Positions 37,594 through 47,127 of a stretch of DNA of 64,000 bases are shown piece after piece. The position numbers and the translations under genes were made by a program. Each line of letters starts with the position of its first letter. Position 1 is the stretch's first letter. The notes beneath the pieces are model-generated. The model saw only the letters and a program-made list of their open reading frames with translations, was not told the DNA's origin and did no database searches. The stretch is from DATARH01 sp963847345 (GTDB lineage Bacteria > Pseudomonadota > Alphaproteobacteria > ATCC43930 > CGMCC-115725), in the NCBI GenBank assembly GCA_963847345.1, contig CAWJZU010000042.1, positions 62,001-126,000 of the forward strand, read 5' to 3'.

Positions 37594-38649
37594 TCAGCCC
37601 GGCGGTTTCAGCCAGCTGCCGGGGGTCGAGTGCGAGATCGCCAGCTCCTCGTCGGTCATGTCGGCGGGGATGTCGGCGAACAACGGCGTGCTGAGGTAGC
37701 GCTCGCCGGTGTCGGGCAGCATGCACAGAACGGTTGAGCCCTTCGGCGCCGCCGCGCATACCTCGAGCGCCCCGGCGAAGGTCGCGCCGGAGGTGATGCC
37801 GACAAAGATCCCTTCCTTTTGCGCCAGCTCGCGACTGCAGCGCAGCGCATCCGGACCGGGGATGCGGATGATCTCGTGGATCACATTCATCTCCACCGCG
37901 TCGCCGGTCAGCTTGGGGATGAAATCGGGGCTCCAGCCCTGCATCGGATGCGGGTTCCAATTCGCGTGCGCGGCGGCCGGCGTTCCGTCGGGGTTGCGCT
38001 GTTGCGGTGCGCCGCTTGTCAGCATCGGCGCGTCCTCGGGCTCGCAGACGACGATCTTGGTATCCGGCCGCTCCTTGGCGAGAACCCGCGCGACGCCCTT
38101 CAATGTGCCGCCGGTGCCGAAGCCGGTGACCCAGTAGTCGAGCCGCTCGCCGGCGAAATCCTCGATGATCTCGCGCGCGGTGGTGCGCGAGTGGAAATCC
38201 GGGTTGGCCTCGTTTTCGAACTGCCGCGTCATGAACCAGCCATTTGCCTTGGCCAGTTCCTCGGCCTTGCGCACCATGCCCATGCCGCGCTCGGCCGCCG
38301 GTGTTACAATGACTTTAGCGCCGAGGAAGCGCATCAGCCGGCGCCGCTCGACGCTGAACGGTTCGGCCATCGTCACGACCAGAGGATAGCCCTTCTGCGC
38401 GCACACCATCGCGAGACCGATGCCGGTGTTGCCGCTGGTCGCCTCGATCACGGTCTGGCCCGGCCGCAATTCGCCGCTCTTTTCGGCCGCCTCGATGACG
38501 CCGAGCGCCAGCCGGTCCTTGACCGAGCCGAGCGGGTTGAAGGCTTCGATCTTGACGTAGAGGTTCACATCGGGAGGCGCGAGCCGGTTGATCTTGACGA
38601 CCGGGGTGTTGCCGACCGTCTCGAGGATGTTGGCGTAAAGCCGTCCCAT
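37594..38649 (-). CDS. cysK: Cysteine synthase A (O-acetylserine sulfhydrylase)
   Basis: PLP enzyme making cysteine from O-acetylserine and sulfide, 351 residues, intact. ATG 38649 (MGRLYANILETVGNTPVVKI) has AAGAGGTGAGC upstream. PLP-lysine 44 is in NPLGSVKDRLA; the asparagine loop TSGNTGIGLAM and glycine-rich phosphate loop TGFGTGGTLKGVARVL are present. It is a little longer than E. coli CysK because of a loop with a proline-rich insertion (NPDGTPAAAHANWNPHPM) near residue 225. The nearby TusA gene is on the other strand, so a direct link is speculative. Confidence 0.93.
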   Translation of the reverse strand: MGRLYANILETVGNTPVVKINRLAPPDVNLYVKIEAFNPLGSVKDRLALGVIEAAEKSGELRPGQTVIEATSGNTGIGLAMVCAQKGYPLVVTMAEPFSVERRRLMRFLGAKVIVTPAAERGMGMVRKAEELAKANGWFMTRQFENEANPDFHSRTTAREIIEDFAGERLDYWVTGFGTGGTLKGVARVLAKERPDTKIVVCEPEDAPMLTSGAPQQRNPDGTPAAAHANWNPHPMQGWSPDFIPKLTGDAVEMNVIHEIIRIPGPDALRCSRELAQKEGIFVGITSGATFAGALEVCAAAPKGSTVLCMLPDTGERYLSTPLFADIPADMTDEELAISHSTPGSWLKPPG

Positions 38650-39121
38650 CTGCTCACCTCTTGCAATTCGGCGCGCTCGCGCCATGCCGGCCCATTAAGG
38701 CGCGCGGCACGGAATGGGTAAAGCACGATCGCGCTGCGGCGCTTTGTGAAAAAGGCCCGAGGGGACTCAGGCCCGGCGGTACCGCCTCGGTTCGCACCTG
38801 CCGGCGACGACGCGAAATCCGCCACATTGCGGGAGTATCGAGTAGCCCGTGCCGTGGATCGGAGCGATGGCGGACGGGTGTTTGCTGTTGTTTTGCTGCA
38901 GAATCCGCTCTCCGCCGCCGCGAAAGCCGCGCGGAGCAAGGGATCGTGCGGGCGTTTGCTGCTGATTCCCTGCAGAAACAGCAAAAGCAGCAAACCGCCC
39001 CAAGCAACGGATCGGCAGCGGGCGCACGCGCCCCGCATTCAACCCAGCCAGAACCAACCCGGCCGGTTCGTTGCGATGGCGGCGGTCGCCGCCTACTATG
39101 GCAGGTGAAGCCCGGAGCCGA
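38650..39121. other. Divergent intergenic region cysK-hyuB
   Basis: About 470 bases. Apart from the dispersed repeat at 38937-38999 it contains several TTTGCTG/CAGCAAA words and a GC-rich tail. Promoters for both divergent genes should lie here, but I cannot define them. Confidence 0.4.
38937..38999 (+). repeat. Dispersed repeat copy 2
   Basis: Reverse-complement match to 943-997, with additional TTTGCTG/AGCAAA words that give it a hairpin-like ending (TTTGCTGCTGATTCCCTGCA...CAGCAAACC). See copy 1. Confidence 0.55.
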
Positions 39122-40906
39122 ATGATGCCGACCCGCCCGAATGAAGCGCTGTCGCAGATCCATATGCAGATCATGTGGTCGCGCCTGATCGCGGTCGTCG
39201 AGGAGCAGGCGCAAACATTGGTGCGCACCGCGTTCTCGACCTCGGTGCGCGAGGCCGGCGATCTGTCGGCCGGGGTGTTCGACCGCGACGGCAACATGCT
39301 GGCGCAGGCGGTGACCGGCACGCCGGGCCACGTCAATTCGATGGCCGCCGCCGTCAGGCATTTTCTCGACGCGTTCCCGCTCGCCACGATGCGCGAGGGC
39401 GACCACTACATCACCAACGATCCGTGGCTGACCTGCGGTCATCTGCACGATTTGACGGTCGTCAGCCCGACTTTCCTACGTGGGGAGCCGGTCGGGCTGT
39501 TCGCCAGCACCGTACATGTCGTCGATATCGGCGGCCTTGGGATGGGGCCGGACGGGCGGCAGGTCTACGAGGAAGGCCTCGCGATCCCGCTGATGCCGCT
39601 GGCCCGCGAGGGGCGGTTTAACGAAGACCTGATGCGCATCGTGCGTGCCAATGTGCGCGAGCCGTTGCAGGTCGAAGGCGACATCTACGCGCTGGCGGCG
39701 TGCAACGACGAGGGCAGCCGGCGGCTCGGCGAGATGATGGACGAATTCGGCATCGCAAATCTCGACCGGCTCGGCGAGCACATCATCGAGACCTCAAAGC
39801 AGGCCACAATCGACGCGATCGGCCGGCTGAACCGCGGGAAGTACCGCTACAGCGTCGATATGGACGGGTATGACCGGCCGCTGCACCTCGCCGCTGAGAT
39901 GACGATTTCGTCCGACAACATCCATCTCGACTATGCCGGCACGTCGCCGGCCAGCGCCTACGGCATCAATGTCGTGATGAACTACACGCTGGCCTACACG
40001 GCGTTCGGGGTCAAATGCCTGGTCGCGCCGGAAGTGCCAAATAACGCCGGTTCGCTCGCGCCGATCACCGCCAGCGCGCCCGACGGGTGTGTGCTGAACG
40101 TCAAGCGCCCGCGCGCGGTCGCGGCGAGGCACACGGTCGGGCACATGCTGCCCGATCTCGTGTTCGGCTGCCTGCATCAGGTCATGGAGGGCGGCGTGCC
40201 GGCCGAGGGCGCCTCGTCGCTGTGGAACCCGCAGATCTATGGCGGCGCCGATCTGCAGGACGAAATGGGTGCGGACAGCGATGTGCCGCCATTCAGCACG
40301 GTCATTTTCCACTGCGGCGGCGCCGGCGCGCGGCCCGGCAAGGACGGGCTCGACGTGACGGCGTTCCCCTCGGGGGTGCGCACGATCCCGGTCGAGGCGA
40401 CCGAATCGACGGCGCCGGTGATCTTCCGCCGCCGCGAATTCCGCGAGGGCTCCGGCGGAGCGGGCCGGTATCGCGGGGGTCTCGGTCAGGTGATCGAATT
40501 GGGCGGCATCGACGGCGCGGCGATCGCGATGCTGTGCAATTTCGAGCGCATCTCCAACCCGGCGCGCGGCCGCGATGGCGGCGGCTCCGGGGCGCCGGGC
40601 CGGGTGGCGCTGCTGTCCGGCAAACCGATCCGCGCCAAGGGAAGGCAAACCGTCGCCGGCGGCGATGTCATCCGTCTCGAACTGCCCGGCGGCGGCGGTT
40701 TCGGCGACCCGGCCGAGCGCGACCCCGAGCAGGTCGCCGCCGATGTCGCCGACGGGCTCTACACGCGCGAAGCGGCCGAACGGGACTACTGCGTCGCGCT
40801 TACGGCAGACGGCGGGGTCGACCGCGCGCGCACGGCGCTGCTGCGGCAGGCGAGGCGGCAGGCTAGCGTGCTTCGGTCGTCTCAGCCGACCGGGGCTCGC
40901 GCGTAA
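39122..40906 (+). CDS. Hydantoinase B / oxoprolinase B-type subunit
   Basis: HyuB-family subunit (N-methylhydantoinase, 5-oxoprolinase or acetone-carboxylase-like), 594 residues, intact. ATG 39122 (MMPTRPNEALSQIHMQIMWS) has CCGGAGC upstream; the frame opens earlier at 39071. Hallmarks: STSVREAGDLSAGVFDRDGN, TGTPGHVNSMAAAV, GDHYITNDPWLTCGHLHDLT, STVHVVDIGGLGMGPDGRQV, and the glycine-rich end LPGGGGFGDPAERDPEQVAAD. The ATP-binding HyuA partner is missing from the window, which is unusual because the two are normally adjacent. It ends convergently, overlapping the amidohydrolase by 25 bases. Confidence 0.9.
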   Translation: MMPTRPNEALSQIHMQIMWSRLIAVVEEQAQTLVRTAFSTSVREAGDLSAGVFDRDGNMLAQAVTGTPGHVNSMAAAVRHFLDAFPLATMREGDHYITNDPWLTCGHLHDLTVVSPTFLRGEPVGLFASTVHVVDIGGLGMGPDGRQVYEEGLAIPLMPLAREGRFNEDLMRIVRANVREPLQVEGDIYALAACNDEGSRRLGEMMDEFGIANLDRLGEHIIETSKQATIDAIGRLNRGKYRYSVDMDGYDRPLHLAAEMTISSDNIHLDYAGTSPASAYGINVVMNYTLAYTAFGVKCLVAPEVPNNAGSLAPITASAPDGCVLNVKRPRAVAARHTVGHMLPDLVFGCLHQVMEGGVPAEGASSLWNPQIYGGADLQDEMGADSDVPPFSTVIFHCGGAGARPGKDGLDVTAFPSGVRTIPVEATESTAPVIFRRREFREGSGGAGRYRGGLGQVIELGGIDGAAIAMLCNFERISNPARGRDGGGSGAPGRVALLSGKPIRAKGRQTVAGGDVIRLELPGGGGFGDPAERDPEQVAADVADGLYTREAAERDYCVALTADGGVDRARTALLRQARRQASVLRSSQPTGARA

Positions 40907-42036
40907 AACCGTACCGCGTTGTCCCACAGCAATTGGCGCTTGCGCTGTTCCGGCATGTCCCAGGCCGTCACGAGACCGGCCGACTCGGGAAAATGGCTTT
41001 CGCCGTGCGGGTAGTCGGAGGCGTACATCAGGACGCCGTCGCCGACCAGATCGGCCACCGCGTTGGTCAGACGCGCGCCCTCCGGGATCTCGATGCTCTG
41101 GAAATAGCGGCCGCTCGTGACGTAGTCGCTGGGGCGGTGTTTCAGTTCGGGCAATGCCGCCTTGATCGTCTCGGCATGCTCGTCGAGCCGGGCCATCCAG
41201 AACGGCAGCCAGCCATGCCCCGCTTCGAGCGTGCCGATCCGCAGATCGGGATAGCGGTCCATGACGCCGCTGCCGATCAGCGACGCCATGTTGCGCATGC
41301 CGCACCAGGGATGCGCCGCCGAGCGCTGCAGCCACAGATTGTCCCAGGTGTCCTGTCCGCCCGGCGCATAAGGCGGCATCACCGTGAAGGTGTGCAGGAC
41401 GACCGCGAGGTCGAGCGACGCCGCCTCGGCGTAGAACGGCTCCAGCGACGGGTGGTCGAGCGGCATCCCGACCGGCGCATAGACCATCATCCCCCAGGCC
41501 CAGCGCGACTTGCCCCAGCGCCGGATCTCGGCGAGGCCGCCCTCGATGTCGCGCGCGCCGGCCAGGATCACGCCGCCGAGCCGGTCGGGGTAGGCGCCGC
41601 AATAATCGTCCATCCAGCGGTGATAGGCGCGGTACATCGCCATTTCGAGCGCGATGTCGTCGCCGAAGCTCCAGGTGCCGAACCAGCCCGACGGCAAGGT
41701 CAGGTTCACGTCGACGCCCTCGAAATCCATGTCGGCGATGCGCGCAGCCGGGTCGGCATCGACCAGCGGCGACGGATCGCGGGTGCGCTTGACGCCGGTA
41801 AACCCGGCCATGTAGCCGGCCGGCGCAGCATCGGGCTCGGCGTCGCCGAGACGGCGGCGGTAGCGGCGCTGGCCTTTCGTGTAGGTCACGTGGCCGTAGC
41901 GGTCGCGCGACTCGTACTCGGCCCAGCCGGCCAGCCGGTCCTTCTCCGCTTCGCTCAGATAGCGCGAGAGGATTGAAGCGTCGGGACCGACATGCGTGTC
42001 GGAATCGAAAATCCGGTAGCCGTCGCGCGCCATCAT
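40882..42036 (-). CDS. Amidohydrolase-family protein (ACMSD-like)
   Basis: TIM-barrel metal hydrolase/decarboxylase of the amidohydrolase_2 group, 384 residues. RIFDSDTHVGPDASILSRYL carries the first metal site in DxH form; VVLHTFTVMPPYA, GTLEAGHGWLPFWMARLDEH and MYASDYPHGESHFPES hold the others. Enzymes of this group decarboxylate or hydrolyse aromatic and keto acids. ATG 42036 overlaps the stop of the upstream PEP-mutase-like gene. With a second, similar amidohydrolase 1 kb away on the other strand it forms part of a catabolic cluster. Confidence 0.88.
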   Translation of the reverse strand: MMARDGYRIFDSDTHVGPDASILSRYLSEAEKDRLAGWAEYESRDRYGHVTYTKGQRRYRRRLGDAEPDAAPAGYMAGFTGVKRTRDPSPLVDADPAARIADMDFEGVDVNLTLPSGWFGTWSFGDDIALEMAMYRAYHRWMDDYCGAYPDRLGGVILAGARDIEGGLAEIRRWGKSRWAWGMMVYAPVGMPLDHPSLEPFYAEAASLDLAVVLHTFTVMPPYAPGGQDTWDNLWLQRSAAHPWCGMRNMASLIGSGVMDRYPDLRIGTLEAGHGWLPFWMARLDEHAETIKAALPELKHRPSDYVTSGRYFQSIEIPEGARLTNAVADLVGDGVLMYASDYPHGESHFPESAGLVTAWDMPEQRKRQLLWDNAVRFYARAPVG

Positions 42037-42955
42037 CCGCCTCCCTCCGATCGCCGAAATACTTCCGTTCCAGTTCCTGCTGCTTCGCGTCGCCCTCGCC
42101 GTCGGGCGGGACCTCCGGGGTCGGGTAGGGGCGATCGTGCCGGCTGGCGACGAAATCGTCCCAGGCCTTGGTGCCGCGCGCCTGGAAGTCGGTCATGAAA
42201 TCCCACAGCGCGGCCCAGGTCACGGCATGGCTGAAGCCGGGATACCACGCGATGTTGACGCCGAGCGCGAGATGCTCGTCGAGATCGAGATAGCGGCCGA
42301 GCTTGCCGCGCATGAAGGAGAACGGGCCGTCGATCGCGGCGCGCGCCGCCTTGATCTCGTCCACTGAATGCGGCGATTCGAACTGCACCCAATCGACCCC
42401 GGCCGCCTCGCGATAGGCCTTCATGCGCCGGATCGTGTCATCGAGCGTGCCGCCAGCGGCGTCACGGGCATAGCATTGCGCCATCACGACGAAATCGGGG
42501 TCTAGCTGGTTTTTCATATCGACCGCGGCGCGGTAGCGCGCGATCGCCTGATCGAGCGGCACGACATCAATCCCGGCGTTCTGCGTCTTGCGCTTGCCCT
42601 CGATCGGCTGGTCGTCGATGCGGATGCCGGCCAGCCCGGCGCGGATGCTCTCGCGCATCAGGCGCCGCACGGCCATGACCCCGCCGTGACCGGTATCGCC
42701 ATCGATCATCACCGGAATCGAGACGCTGTCGGCGATCCAGCCGGCGATCGTCACGCATTCGGTCATCGTCGCGGTGCCGACATCGGCAAGGCCCGTATAG
42801 GCGCCGACCACCCCGCCGGTGCCGACGAACAGCGCCTCGCACCCGGCCTTCTCCATGATCCGGGCATGCGCCGCGCTCGGCGGGTGCAGGACAGCCAGCA
42901 CCTTGTCGCGGCGATGGATAAGTTCCTGCAGCCGGGCTGTGCGGGAAGCGGGCAT
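42033..42955 (-). CDS. Isocitrate lyase/PEP mutase-family enzyme
   Basis: TIM-barrel C-C or C-P lyase of about 307 residues. MPASRTARLQELIHRRDKVL, then GGVVGAYTGLADVGTATMTE, IPVMIDGDTGHGGVMAVRRL, GIRIDDQPIEGKRKTQN, and VMAQCYARDAAGGTLDDTI match the family, with Asp/Glu metal ligands in the DGDTGHG and IDDQ segments. The visible frame does not stop for 3.1 kb. A change of frame at TTT (42057-42059) would give the ending KYFRRSEGGG and TGA 42033-42035, overlapping the next ATG, so a one-base loss is the simplest reading. Likely 2-methylisocitrate, oxaloacetate or carboxyphosphonate-type chemistry; not specified. Confidence 0.85.
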
Positions 42956-43079
42956 GACGCGAACGCCTTTCCGATTTTCATGCGATCATGAGCGGCCGAG
43001 GCATGCGCGTCGAGCAGGATTTCCGGCGCGATGATCGTGCTAGAGTTCCCGCGTACACCGCCAGAGAAGGAAACGCACC

Positions 43080-44222
43080 ATGCATTACCGCCGCATTTCG
43101 GCCGATTGCCACCTCGACATGATCTGGCTGCCGCCCGATCTGTTCACCTCGCAGGCGCCGCGAGATCTGAAGGAACGCATGCCGTTCGTCACCGAAGGGC
43201 CGAACGGGAAGGAATGGGTTGCGAATAACGGCGCCTCGTTCGGTCTGGTCGGCGGCGTCGGCTCGGCCGGCCGCCTCTATGAGCCGGGCAAGCAGCACCG
43301 CGCCGACCGCATGGCCGAGGCCGGCCTCTACGAAGACGGGCTGAAGGGCATCCGCCGCCCCGGCGATCCCGATCTGCGCGCCAAGGAACTCGATCGCGAC
43401 GGGGTCGATGCCGAAGTGATCTACGGCGTGCTCGCCGCCGCGGCGAAGCTCAGCGACGCCGAAGCGTCGGCCGAGATGCTACGCATTTACAACGATTTCA
43501 TCATCGACTTCTGCAAGCATTATCCCGATCGCATGATCGGCCTCGCCTGCCTGCCGTTCGGCGATGTCGAAGCGGCGGCGAAAGAGGTGCACCGCGTCGC
43601 CAAAATGGGCGTGAAGGGGGTCGAGCTGTCCTGCTCTTGGGACATGCAGCCGATGTGGCATCCGAGTTGGAACCCACTGTGGCAGGCGATCAACGAAACG
43701 CAGCTGCCGCTGCATTTCCACACCTTCCCGTCGGTCGACCCGAAGCTTCGGGCGGAGGTCAAAGGCAAATCGTTGCTGGCGTTGCGCTACAGCAGCATCT
43801 GCCTGTTCCAGATGACGCTCGGCAATATCCTGACCGCGCTGGTGGGGGCCGCGGTGTTCGAGCGCTATCCGAATTTCCGTGTCGTGTTCGGCGAATCCGG
43901 GATTGGCTGGATCCCTTATGTGCTCGACCGCATGGACTACGAGTATCAGGACCAGTACCGCGACATTAAGTTGAAGCTGCTGCCCAGCGAGTATTGGCGC
44001 CGCCAGTGTCGCGCGACGTTCCAGTTCGACCGGATCGGCACCAAGCTGATCGAGGATATGGGCGTCGAAACGCTGATGTGGGGCTCCGACTACCCGCACC
44101 CGGACGGGATCTGGCCGGATTCGTCGGAGTATATCGAGAAGCAGTTCGGCCATTTGCCGCCGGAGGTAACGCACAAGATCACCTGCGAAAACGCCGGCAA
44201 GTTCTATGGGCTGATCAACTAG
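43080..44222 (+). CDS. Amidohydrolase-family protein (ACMSD-like)
   Basis: Second amidohydrolase_2 protein, 380 residues, intact. RISADCHLDMIWLPPDLF has the DxHxD metal motif; LPLHFHTFPSVDPKLR, VVFGESGIGWIPYVLDRMDY and LMWGSDYPHPDGIWPDS complete the site. AGAAGGAAACGCACC precedes the ATG. Related proteins are often described as LigW/2,3-dihydroxybenzoate-decarboxylase or ACMSD relatives. It is divergent from the PEP-mutase-like gene, with 124 bases between the starts. Confidence 0.9.
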   Translation: MHYRRISADCHLDMIWLPPDLFTSQAPRDLKERMPFVTEGPNGKEWVANNGASFGLVGGVGSAGRLYEPGKQHRADRMAEAGLYEDGLKGIRRPGDPDLRAKELDRDGVDAEVIYGVLAAAAKLSDAEASAEMLRIYNDFIIDFCKHYPDRMIGLACLPFGDVEAAAKEVHRVAKMGVKGVELSCSWDMQPMWHPSWNPLWQAINETQLPLHFHTFPSVDPKLRAEVKGKSLLALRYSSICLFQMTLGNILTALVGAAVFERYPNFRVVFGESGIGWIPYVLDRMDYEYQDQYRDIKLKLLPSEYWRRQCRATFQFDRIGTKLIEDMGVETLMWGSDYPHPDGIWPDSSEYIEKQFGHLPPEVTHKITCENAGKFYGLIN

Positions 44223-44248
44223 CGCTGACGACACGGACAGAACCTCGA

Positions 44249-44287
44249 TCATGACCGGGCTTGAGGCCAGATCAGGTCCGGGCATGA
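44249..44287. repeat. Palindromic intergenic repeat (TCATGxCCGG type)
   Basis: TCATGACCGGGCTTGA and TCAGGTCCGGGCATGA are imperfect inverted arms of 16 bases around a 7-base loop, just after the amidohydrolase stop. The form recalls dispersed REP-like palindromes of alphaproteobacteria. It could act as a transcript end. Confidence 0.6.
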
Positions 44288-44510
44288 CGCGCGGTCATGA
44301 CGCTTTGGGAGCGTCTGCACCGCCTGAATGCCTCTGGGCACTATTCCGGGGTTTTGGTCTCGCGATCCGCCCGTCGCGGCCGGCGAACGCGCCGTCGCCC
44401 GGGTGAGCCGACCCCCACCAAATCGCTAGCATGACTTTTCCGCCTAGCTGGTATACTTAGATATCAAGGCTCGGAGAAAACAGAGCCTGATGTGAACGGG
44501 AGGAACGGCT

Positions 44511-46183
44511 ATGGCGATGCTGAGCGCGACGCGGAGTGTGTGACTGACTCCGCGGCATTGCGGCAGGCGGGATGGTCGGCTCCGTCGCTGGATGCGCCTG
44601 GAGCAGCGGACAAGATCCGAAACGGTCGTACCAGGGCAAAATGACGCTGGCGTGGCACACCAACATCGCGGCGCGCTGGCTCGACCCGCAGCAGCATGAC
44701 GGCAGCGCCACCCCGGACAATTTCCTCAACGCGCTGCACGATGGGCTGATCAAGAACTACAAGGAGGAGCTCTACAACCACCTGGCGCTGGCCGACCAGT
44801 TCGACTTTGCCGAGGATGCCAAGAGCGCCACCTTCCGGCTGCGCGCAGGACGTCCAGTTCCACGACGGCTCGCCGGTCACGCCGGACGACGTGAAGTGGA
44901 GCTACGAGAACTATCACGGCGGCTGGGCCAAGGTGCTGCACGACCGCACCGACAAGGATCAAGATCGTCGACAAGCGCACCGTCCGCTTCGACTTCAAGA
45001 CGCCGTTCCTCGATTTCCCGCGCCTGATCGGCAGCAGCGAATCGTGTGCGGCGCCGGCTGGGTCGTGCCGGCGCAAGTACTACCAGAAGGTCGGCAAGGA
45101 CGGGTTCGTCGCAAAAGCCGATCGGCGCCGGCCCCTACAAGCTCGTCAACCAGGAGCCCGGCACCAGGCTCGATTTCGAGGCATTCGAGGGCTACTACCA
45201 GCCGGTGCACGTCAAGAATTTCACGATCATCGGCGTTCCCGAGCCGGCGACCCGGGTGGCGATGATGGACCGCGAGCGAAGCCGACATCATGTACTTCAT
45301 CCCCGGCGAGCTGCTCCCGCGCGTCATGAAGGACCCGAAGATCATGCTGGCGCCGGTGCTGTCTCGGGTCAATTGGTGGCTCGAATTCCCCGGCTTCCAG
45401 GATCCGAAGAGCCCGTTCCACGACAAGCGGGTGCGCGAAGCGATCAGCCTCGCGATCGACCGCAAGGCGATGAACCGACGCCGAAAGCGCCGGGCTGGGC
45501 AAGGTCAGACGGCAACTGGATCAACAACGACGTCGAGTACTGCGCTCGACTGGCCGGAATTCGGCCGCACGACATCGCCAAGGCCAAGAAGCTGATGGCC
45601 GAAGCCGGCCACCCCAACGGGTTCACCTACGATTGGCTGACCGCCGGCGCCGACCTATTATCTCGCGCGGCGAGCGCGTCATTTCGCAGACTGCAGGAGA
45701 TCGGCATCCGCGGCCGGCTGCAGACGATGGAGCGCGGCGTCTACTGAAGACGCCGCCAGGCCGGGCTGAAGGAATGGCCCGGAGTGCAACATCATCCTGG
45801 CCGGCGACCCGCATCGGCGGCAGCTGGGCCAACTGGTACGAGCGCATGTTCAAATGCGGCAGCTGCCAGGCCAGGACATGATCTGCGTCAAGGACCTCGA
45901 CGCCAAATTCGACAGCTACACAGAAATCGGACGATCGCAAGGAGCGCAAGCAGCTGGCGGAGGAAATCCAGCGCGACGATCCTCGAGAACTAATATTTCG
46001 TCCCGGTGTTCCGCCACGCCTTCATCAACGCGATCGGCAACCGCGGATCAAGGCCAAGAAATGGCAGGACGTGTTCCCGACGATGACCACCGGCTACGCC
46101 TATCCCTGGGAGGAGATCAAGCTGAAGGAACCGCGTGCGCGCCGCGCAGGACGGCGCGGTCAGGTCGACAGCGAGCGGAGCGA
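44511..46183 (+). CDS. Dipeptide-type ABC transporter solute-binding protein, heavily broken frame
   Basis: Family-5 extracellular solute-binding protein, about 540 residues. ATG 44511 follows GGGAGGAACGGC. A lipoprotein- or Sec-type start is broken early (GMVGSVAGCAW suggests a lipobox). Body text includes LAWHTNIAARWLDPQQHDGS, VTPDDVKWSYENYHGGWAKV, GAGWVVPA, PIGAGPYKLVNQEPGTRLDF, NWWLEFPGFQDPKSPFHDKR, AKKLMAEAGHPNGFTYDWLT, GSWANWYERMFKCGS and FVPVFRHAFINAIG. I count roughly 20 frame changes, and two in-frame stops (near 45748 and 45992) where amino acids are expected. Most are +1. Either this stretch is poorly sequenced or the gene is a recent pseudogene; conserved text on both sides of each break favours the former. 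Confidence 0.75.
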
Positions 46184-46189
46184 GCGGCG

Positions 46190-47119
46190 ATGGCCCAGTT
46201 CATCCTCAGGCGGACGGCCTACGCGCTGATCACGCTGTTCATCCTCAGCCTGACGATCTTCATGGTGGTGCAGGCTGACCGGCGACCCGGTGACGCTGCT
46301 CGCCGAGCCGGGCGCGCGCGCCGAGGATCTCGACCGGATGCGCGCCGAATGGGGTCTCGACCGGCTCGCTGGCCGGTGCAATACCTCAGCGTTCGTCAAG
46401 AAACATCTTCACCGGCGAATCTGGGCAAATCGTTCAATTACCAGATGCCGGTCAGCACGCTGTACTTCCAGCGGCTGCCGCATTCGCTGCAGCTGGCGTT
46501 CGCGGCGACCCTGATCTCGTTCATCATCGGCATCCCGGCGGGGCTCATATCGGCCGTCAAGGTCAATACCGCCTGGGACAATGCCGGCAAGGTTGTCGCG
46601 CTGTTCGGCCTTGCGGTGCCCGGCTTCTGGCTCGGGCTGGTGCTGATCCTGGTGTTCTCGGTGTGGCTGCGCTGGCTGCCGACCAGCGGCACCGGGCGGC
46701 ATCGCGCACCTGATCATGCCGGCGCTGGCGCTCGGCTGGTATTTCGCCGCCTCGCTGTTGCGCCTGACGCGCTCCAGCATGCTCGAGGTGCATGCGCAGC
46801 GAGTACATCAAGCTGGCGCGCCTGAAGGGCCTGCCGGGCTACGTCGTCATCGCGATGCACGCCTTCAAGAACGCGCTGATCCCGGTGCTTGACGTTGGCC
46901 GGCGTCAATCTCGTCGTCATGATCAACGCCGGCGTGATCATCGAGGTGATCTTCGCCTGGCCCGGTATCGGCCGGCTGCTCTACGAGGGCATCTTCCAGC
47001 GCGATTTCCCGCTGGTGCAGGGGATCGTGATGCTCGCCGGCATCATGATCGTGCTGATCAACCTGATCATCGACTTCCTCTACGCCTATATCGACCCCCG
47101 CATCCGCCTGACCAAATAG
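46190..47119 (+). CDS. Dipeptide-type ABC permease (DppB-like), several frame breaks
   Basis: Inner-membrane permease of about 305 residues. MAQFILRRTAYALITLFILS is the typical first helix. LTGDPVTLLAEPGARAEDLD, the loop VNTAWDNAGKVVALFGLAVP, PALALGWYFAASLLRLTRSS, the EAA-like loop SEYIKLARLKGL and FAWPGIGRLLYEGIFQRDFP follow in varying frames. Changes occur near 46276, 46371, 46391, 46403, 46420, 46693, 46791 and 46892. Only residual single-base events interrupt it, so the intact protein can be reconstructed. It follows the binding-protein gene directly. Confidence 0.82.
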
Positions 47120-47127
47120 GTGCCGCC

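Noticed and set aside
39794..42955. A 1,053-residue open frame on the minus strand
   Set aside because: Only its first 300 residues match a protein family (PEP mutase/isocitrate lyase). The rest is an out-of-frame reading of the amidohydrolase gene and antisense of hyuB, open because a frame break hides the true stop near 42033.
45740..45752. TGA in the binding-protein gene as a selenocysteine codon
   Set aside because: No SECIS-like hairpin is evident, the family has no selenocysteine at this place, and many frame changes surround it.
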